DNA of 32,483 nt from a virus. Location: the IMG/VR virus record IMGVR_UViG_3300024520_000314, positions 1 to 32,483 of that record. One strand, written 5' to 3'. The notes beneath the pieces were generated by a model. It made no database searches. It was not told the DNA's origin and worked only from the letters and a program-made list of their open reading frames with translations. How positions within the stretch are numbered: position 1 is the first letter of the stretch; each line of letters begins with the position of its first letter. Position numbers and translations under genes: made by a program. Of the stretch, positions 29,306 to 32,483 are shown piece by piece.

Positions 29306-29418
29306 GAAAATGTTCGAGCTGCAATAGTTAGTAGGTCCTTGCTCACTAATTATAAGACTAGACAAGGAAATGCTGTGCCGACAGCTAGTAAGAGCTTATA
29401 ACTCATCGGCATAATTTT
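29306..29418 (+). ncRNA. Small RNA candidate with own promoter and terminator-like end
   Basis: Several exact complements exist: TCCTTG/CAAGGA (29336-29341 with 29363-29368), TTAGT/ACTAA (29328-29332 with 29345-29349), TTATAAG/CTTATAA (29350-29356 with 29395-29401), and TGCCGA/TCGGCA (29376-29381 with 29406-29411, extendable to 8 bp), followed by AATTTT. Some pairs exclude each other or cross, so alternative folds are possible. No SD-linked frame lies in the 211 bases between coding genes. The end looks like a weak intrinsic terminator. Family unknown. Confidence 0.5.
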
Positions 29419-29434
29419 GTCACACATATTTCAC

Positions 29435-29463
29435 TGGACAAATGAAGAAAGAGGGGATAAGCT
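29435..29463 (+). promoter_or_regulatory. Promoter-like repeat P3
   Basis: TGGACA (29435-29440), 17 bases, TAAGCT (29458-29463), followed by CTATAGTAT as in the repeat at 29830-29864. The boxes are weaker than consensus. It would serve the membrane gene at 29493. Confidence 0.35.
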
Positions 29464-29492
29464 ATAGTATATGAGAAATAAAGGGGGATAAT

Positions 29493-29702
29493 ATGAATAA
29501 AGAAGAGTTGCAATCTTATATTTATGGTTTAATAACAGCATTAACAATTTTAATACTTTGTCAAATTATTCATTATACGATAATAAAGCCTCATGCATCA
29601 ATAAAACAATTAGCAATTAAGACCAGCTATCTCGCAGATATCCCAGAATTTAAAGCTAAATGGATTGCTGATATCAAAACAAAGATGGCTATGGGGAGAT
29701 AA
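29493..29702 (+). CDS. Single-span membrane protein, 69 aa
   Basis: AAAGGGGGATAAT stands before the ATG. Residues about 9-31 are a membrane span (YIYGLITALTILILCQIIHY); the rest is a soluble, mildly basic tail. It heads a run of small membrane proteins. Function unknown. Confidence 0.6.
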   Translation: MNKEELQSYIYGLITALTILILCQIIHYTIIKPHASIKQLAIKTSYLADIPEFKAKWIADIKTKMAMGR

Positions 29703-29726
29703 AATAAGTAGTGAAAGGAGATTATA

Positions 29727-29840
29727 GTGGATACAAATGAAATAGCAAAAGAAATAGTTGAAACAATATGTGAAAAATGTGCGTGTAACCTAGTATTAGT
29801 TCAATTATTAGAACAACTCAGAAAACCCCTTGACAAATGA
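29727..29840 (+). CDS. Small Cys-containing protein, 37 aa
   Basis: GTG start with AAAGGAG ahead. It has CEKCACN, a tight Cys cluster, in a short helical peptide. Its last codons hold the -35 box of the following promoter element. Function unknown. Confidence 0.45.
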   Translation: MDTNEIAKEIVETICEKCACNLVLVQLLEQLRKPLDK

Positions 29841-29857
29841 GAAATAGAGGTTAAACT
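29830..29857 (+). promoter_or_regulatory. Promoter P2, repeat of P1
   Basis: TTGACA (29830-29835), 16 bases, TAAACT (29852-29857). It shares 20 identical bases with P1 (29275-29294), and the downstream CTATAGTAT with P3. The -10 matches four of six. The start would fall just at the ATG at 29863. Confidence 0.5.
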
Positions 29858-29862
29858 ATAGT

Positions 29863-29952
29863 ATGATTGAAATATTAGCTATCTTGGTTCTAGGATACTA
29901 CGGATTAACAGGCTTAATTGCCTTATTTGATACGTTAATAGGAGTGAAATAA
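29863..29952 (+). CDS. 29-aa membrane peptide
   Basis: Almost wholly hydrophobic (MIEILAILVLGYYGLTG, then a second hydrophobic half). No SD; if P2 is used, its message would be nearly leaderless. First of three tiny membrane frames in a row. Confidence 0.35.
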   Translation: MIEILAILVLGYYGLTGLIALFDTLIGVK

Positions 29953-29953
29953 T

Positions 29954-30028
29954 ATGGAACTATTAACATTTGAAATTGGCTTCATATCAATAGGTTTCAT
30001 GGCACTATACTTATGTTGGGCACTATGA
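29954..30028 (+). CDS. 24-aa membrane peptide
   Basis: ATG one base after the preceding stop, with AGGAGTG within that gene as SD. One membrane span (IGFISIGFMALYLCWAL). Tiling suggests it is translated, but length limits confidence. Confidence 0.35.
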   Translation: MELLTFEIGFISIGFMALYLCWAL

Positions 30029-30141
30029 TGACAGTGTTAATGTGGTATTTGATTATAAGTGGCGCTGTGTTGAATGGAGTGTTAATTTACTTAGGGTTCC
30101 TAACGTTGAAGTTTTTATGGAATGTAAATAAGGGGGAATAA
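30025..30141 (+). CDS. 38-aa membrane peptide
   Basis: ATGATG start overlaps the previous stop. One long span (LMWYLIISGAVLNGVLIYLGFL) and a short basic end, VNKGE. Third of the run of tiny membrane proteins. Confidence 0.4.
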   Translation: MMTVLMWYLIISGAVLNGVLIYLGFLTLKFLWNVNKGE

Positions 30142-30176
30142 TACATTATTCTAAGGAAGATAAATAGGGGGAAGTA

Positions 30177-30356
30177 ATGAGAAATAAATGGCAACAACTT
30201 GATGAAGATGAGAAAGAAATAGACTACAATGCAAAGAATAATTTCGAAGAAATTTCGGACAAAACAAGTAACCAAGTTTCAACATTAAAATTAATTGCTT
30301 ATTTATTAAATGAATTATTAGAAGAAATTAGAAACTATAAAAGGGAAAACCAATGA
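30177..30356 (+). CDS. Hypothetical 59-aa acidic helical protein
   Basis: AGGGGGAAGTA precedes the ATG. Acidic first half, then an amphipathic helix (LKLIAYLLNELLEEIRNYK). Function unknown. Confidence 0.55.
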   Translation: MRNKWQQLDEDEKEIDYNAKNNFEEISDKTSNQVSTLKLIAYLLNELLEEIRNYKRENQ

Positions 30357-30382
30357 GAGAACGAGCTTAAGGAGGATTAATT

Positions 30383-30553
30383 ATGTCTTGTATGGAACAT
30401 TGGTGCATAAGATGTGATTGGCAAGTATTTGACAATAAAACTGATTGGAAGAAATGTCCTAAATGCGGGGCAATGGTGAGATCCTTATGTGATGAACAAC
30501 AAATGCATTCAAATTATCAAGAACAATATGATTTAGAATATGTGGAGGAGTAA
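30383..30553 (+). CDS. Zinc-ribbon-like small protein, 56 aa
   Basis: AAGGAGG before ATG. CIRC (8-11) and CPKC (25-28) form a zinc-ribbon pair, with Trp at 7, 13 and 22. The acidic end follows. Stop and next start overlap (TAATG). Such ribbons often bind nucleic acid or polymerase, but the target is unknown. Confidence 0.6.
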   Translation: MSCMEHWCIRCDWQVFDNKTDWKKCPKCGAMVRSLCDEQQMHSNYQEQYDLEYVEE

Positions 30554-30672
30554 TGGATAAAATAGAACGAGAAGTTACAGAGAAATCAGGTAGTGGTGAA
30601 GAAACTACTTATATATGTTGGGAAGAGGGAGAACAATGCGGATTTTATACCAAGGAGAAAAAAGATGAGTAA
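30553..30672 (+). CDS. Hypothetical 39-aa acidic protein
   Basis: Coupled by TAATG to the gene before, with GGAGG ahead. Soluble, acidic, two Cys. It overlaps the next gene's start by eight bases. Function unknown. Confidence 0.45.
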   Translation: MDKIEREVTEKSGSGEETTYICWEEGEQCGFYTKEKKDE

Positions 30673-30841
30673 ATTTATAGATCCGATATTTGAGACAACG
30701 CAAGCTATTTCAGATTATGTAGATAACCCGGAGAATATTAAAAGACTATTACATTTAGAAGCTATGTTACATGAATTACATGATAGTGTGAAAAAGGAGG
30801 TGATTAAACGTGAGCTTTCAAGAAAAGAAAAAGGCATTTGA
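30665..30841 (+). CDS. Hypothetical helical protein, 58 aa
   Basis: ATG at 30665 with CAAGGAG; an upstream start lies inside the other gene. Charged helical protein (ends EVIKRELSRKEKGI). Function unknown. Confidence 0.55.
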   Translation: MSKFIDPIFETTQAISDYVDNPENIKRLLHLEAMLHELHDSVKKEVIKRELSRKEKGI

Positions 30842-31274
30842 AGAGAGATGGAAAAAGCTAAAAGAACAAGAAAAGTTTCCTGAAGCACATGAAGAAAAGA
30901 AACAAGCACAACAGAAACGCTATGAAAAAGAGGTTAACGTAGCTCCACAGCATTATTATGATGTGTATCAATATTCAGTAAACCACACCAGACCCTCTAA
31001 GATAGTGGCTATGCGGTTCGAGGATGAGGCTAGAGCGAAGCATTTCATTAAAACGAGGTGTAAGACCAAAGTCTTAAATAAAGACGGTAGAACTGAAATA
31101 TTGGACTATTCTATTGTGCGAAATGGGGAAAAGATTGATGTATATGCTAATAATGGGTTAAAAACCACTGTGGGGGATGATTATGATGTAATTTTGAAGC
31201 GATTTCTAGAGGCAAATGAACCCCCTGAATTACAGATTATTAAGAATGATGCACAAATTAATTGGCAAGGATAA
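30810..31274 (+). CDS. Hypothetical protein, 154 aa
   Basis: GTG start after AAAGGAGGTG, a near-perfect SD. Residues 1-45 are a very charged helix; residues 50-154 look like a mixed alpha/beta domain with VAMRFEDEARAKHFIKTRC and GLKTTVGDDYDVILKRF. No motif recognised. It is the largest complete early gene, so it may be a host-takeover factor. Confidence 0.65.
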   Translation: MSFQEKKKAFEERWKKLKEQEKFPEAHEEKKQAQQKRYEKEVNVAPQHYYDVYQYSVNHTRPSKIVAMRFEDEARAKHFIKTRCKTKVLNKDGRTEILDYSIVRNGEKIDVYANNGLKTTVGDDYDVILKRFLEANEPPELQIIKNDAQINWQG

Positions 31275-31278
31275 AAAT

Positions 31279-31458
31279 ATGCATATAACACAAATTGAAA
31301 AACAATTGGCTATTAAACATTTGAATAAAATTCACACTTTTTTTCAGAAATTAAAAAAGATTGATTATATAAACGACTATAAAAGACGACGTGATTTAAT
31401 CGAGTGGATTATGGGGCTCTTGGAAAAGCTTGATTATGAAGTAGATTCACGTAATTAA
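31279..31458 (+). CDS. Hypothetical 59-aa helical protein
   Basis: ATG at 31279, four bases after the previous stop, with CAAGGAT. Basic and helical (begins MHITQIEKQLAIKHLNK). Not recognised. Confidence 0.55.
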   Translation: MHITQIEKQLAIKHLNKIHTFFQKLKKIDYINDYKRRRDLIEWIMGLLEKLDYEVDSRN

Positions 31459-31462
31459 TTTC

Positions 31463-31491
31463 TTGCTAATACAACAAATATGTGATATAAT
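31463..31491 (+). promoter_or_regulatory. Promoter for the HExxH gene
   Basis: TTGCTA (31463-31468), 17 bases, TATAAT (31486-31491), a perfect -10. The expected start, about 31496-31499, is two to five bases from the ATG at 31501, so the message would be nearly leaderless. No SD precedes that ATG. Confidence 0.65.
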
Positions 31492-31500
31492 TATGATACT

Positions 31501-31845
31501 ATGCGAAGAAAAAAGTTAGATACGACGATTCAAATTAGAGAAGTAGAATTTTGTCACGATGATCACGAAGCTTTTGGAGATGCTGATTATCAAAATAATA
31601 TTTACACAATACGAATAGCGAAAAATAGAAATAATAAGCCCTACATATTAGCTGGCACATTGTTACATGAATTAATTCATCATTGGTGTGCAATTTTACA
31701 ACGAACAGGATATTTACCTGCGGGCATGAAAAATGAACACAAATTAATTAATGCTATTGAAGCTTTTGCCATGTATTGGCTTACATATGTTTATTTAGAT
31801 TGCCCTAAAACTATGCCTAAAAAATTAAAAATGAGAAAAAAATAA
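31501..31845 (+). CDS. HExxH zinc-peptidase-like protein, 114 aa
   Basis: The sequence GTLLHELIHHW (about 53-63) carries the HExxH zinc motif, and NAIEAFAMYW (about 83-92) offers the third-ligand Glu of a SprT or ImmA/IrrE-like minimal metallopeptidase. Small size fits a bare catalytic core. In ImmA-type systems the peptidase cleaves a repressor; whether that applies here is unknown. It has its own promoter and no SD. The gene ends in TAATG with the next one. Confidence 0.65.
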   Translation: MRRKKLDTTIQIREVEFCHDDHEAFGDADYQNNIYTIRIAKNRNNKPYILAGTLLHELIHHWCAILQRTGYLPAGMKNEHKLINAIEAFAMYWLTYVYLDCPKTMPKKLKMRKK

Positions 31846-32054
31846 TGGGTAGAAAATATTTATATACAAGAGATTATTTTTTAATCTATCAAGAGCCTAA
31901 TAAAAGTTGGGTGATTGAAGTGTATGATAAAAATGATCAATTAGTAGGAGATGTGCAGACATTTGATTTGAAAGCAGCATTTTTAGCCATTCAAGATGTG
32001 GTGACTGAGAAAGATTTAAAAGAAGAAGTTGATGCAGATTTTAAGGAGAATTAA
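31845..32054 (+). CDS. Hypothetical 69-aa protein
   Basis: It is coupled to the HExxH gene through TAATG. Mixed strand-helix protein (YFLIYQEPNKSWVIEVYDKN), acidic end. It may be a partner or inhibitor of the peptidase by position only. Confidence 0.55.
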   Translation: MGRKYLYTRDYFLIYQEPNKSWVIEVYDKNDQLVGDVQTFDLKAAFLAIQDVVTEKDLKEEVDADFKEN

Positions 32055-32483
32055 TGTTAACACAATTAAATAAAAAACAAATAAAATTAATGGAAGACAT
32101 TAAAAATAAATGGATTAATTTAGCCAGAAGAAAATATATTGTTCCTCGTAATAATAAAGAGTTATCAAAATTAGGAGAGCAATTTTATAAATTATGTGAT
32201 ATAAATACTAAACCTTTTATTATTGTTTTAAATTCTCCGTTAGAACTGCAAATTGCAGCAAATTTATGGAGCAAAGTAGAGTCGCAAGTAGAGTCGCAAG
32301 TAGAGTCGCAAGTAGAGTCGCAAGTGAGGTCGCAAGTGAGGTCGCAAGTGTGGTCGCAAGTGGGGTCGCAAGTGGCGTCGCAAGTGAGGTCGCAAGTGTG
32401 GTCGCAAGTGAGGTCGCAAGTGGGGTCGCAAGTGGGGTCGCAAGTGGCGTCGCAAGTGAGGTCGCAAGTGAGGTCGCAAGTGA
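32054..32483 (+). CDS. DUF6745-like N-terminus with SQVx repeats, cut by window end
   Basis: ATG with AAGGAGA, coupled by TAATG. Residues 1-70 are a helical domain with the segment PFIIVLNSPLELQIAANLW, recalling the N-terminal region of DUF6745-type proteins, where similar QVxxQVxx repeats follow. From about residue 75 the protein is a run of four-residue units, S-Q-V-x, whose x is E, R, W, G or A. The frame is still open at the edge, so the true end is unknown. Function of the family is not established. Confidence 0.6.
   Translation, partial: MLTQLNKKQIKLMEDIKNKWINLARRKYIVPRNNKELSKLGEQFYKLCDINTKPFIIVLNSPLELQIAANLWSKVESQVESQVESQVESQVRSQVRSQVWSQVGSQVASQVRSQVWSQVRSQVGSQVGSQVASQVRSQVRSQV
32279..32483 (+). 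repeat. 12-bp in-frame tandem repeat, at least 17 copies
   Basis: The core tcgcaagt recurs every 12 bases from 32282 to 32474, 17 copies without any slip. Change is limited to the codon between units (GAG, AGG, TGG, GGG, GCG) and the Val third base. It runs off the window. Confidence 0.95.

Noticed and set aside
32264-32479. Open frame on the minus strand encoding RPHLRPHL repeats
   Set aside because: It is the shadow of the 12-bp repeat in the plus-strand gene, which has an SD, a normal N-terminal domain and operon coupling.
1-32483. tRNA genes, CRISPR arrays and integrase or attachment sites
   Set aside because: I looked for cloverleaf patterns, spaced repeats and recombinase motifs and saw none; the only tandem repeat is coding.

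Overview
The window looks like one contig from an AT-rich, uncultured tailed phage of podovirus type, with a T7/P22-like virion gene order. A single leftward (minus-strand) operon carries terminase, portal, scaffold, capsid, tail adaptor, tail tube/stabiliser, fibre and three internal virion proteins. Starts are mostly ATG, with some GTG and TTG, behind ordinary Shine-Dalgarno (SD) sites. Neighbouring genes often share stop and start (TAATG or ATGA), so translational coupling is the rule. Heptose genes suggest a Gram-negative host with LPS; this is inference. No tRNA, integrase, polymerase or CRISPR array is visible. The right edge stops inside a 12-bp tandem repeat, which could be an assembly break.

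Left arm (1-3508, plus strand): a partial Cys-rich gene, a coiled-coil protein, a one-TM protein with a beta-rich tail, a chain of strong RNA hairpins (1136-1291), then a packed set of small genes. These include a two-TM holin candidate, other short membrane proteins, a Trp-rich protein, a Cys/His protein and an M15-type peptidoglycan peptidase (endolysin). I read this as the lysis module. It converges with the late operon near 3509.

Late operon (about 26377 down to 3510, minus strand): small leader genes, a probable small terminase, a large beta-rich protein with a LamG-like insert, large terminase, portal, scaffold, major capsid and a head decoration candidate. A sugar island follows: two GT9 glycosyltransferases, a phosphoheptose isomerase and a methyltransferase. 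After it come the tail adaptor, a beta-propeller-type tail protein, a repeat fibre, a GNAT-like protein and three internal virion or ejection proteins. The sugar island inside the structural operon is the most striking feature: both glycosyltransferases carry a four-cysteine C-terminal motif like the metal finger of autotransporter heptosyltransferases.

Right arm (27330-32483): divergent promoters at about 27345-27400 separate two leftward small genes from a rightward early region of more than 20 very small genes. Most are too short to be named. Between them lie two RNA-like regions with long-range helices (28078-28300 and 29306-29415), a repeated promoter element, a run of tiny membrane proteins, a near-leaderless HExxH gene, and a DUF6745-like protein with SQVx repeats cut by the window edge.
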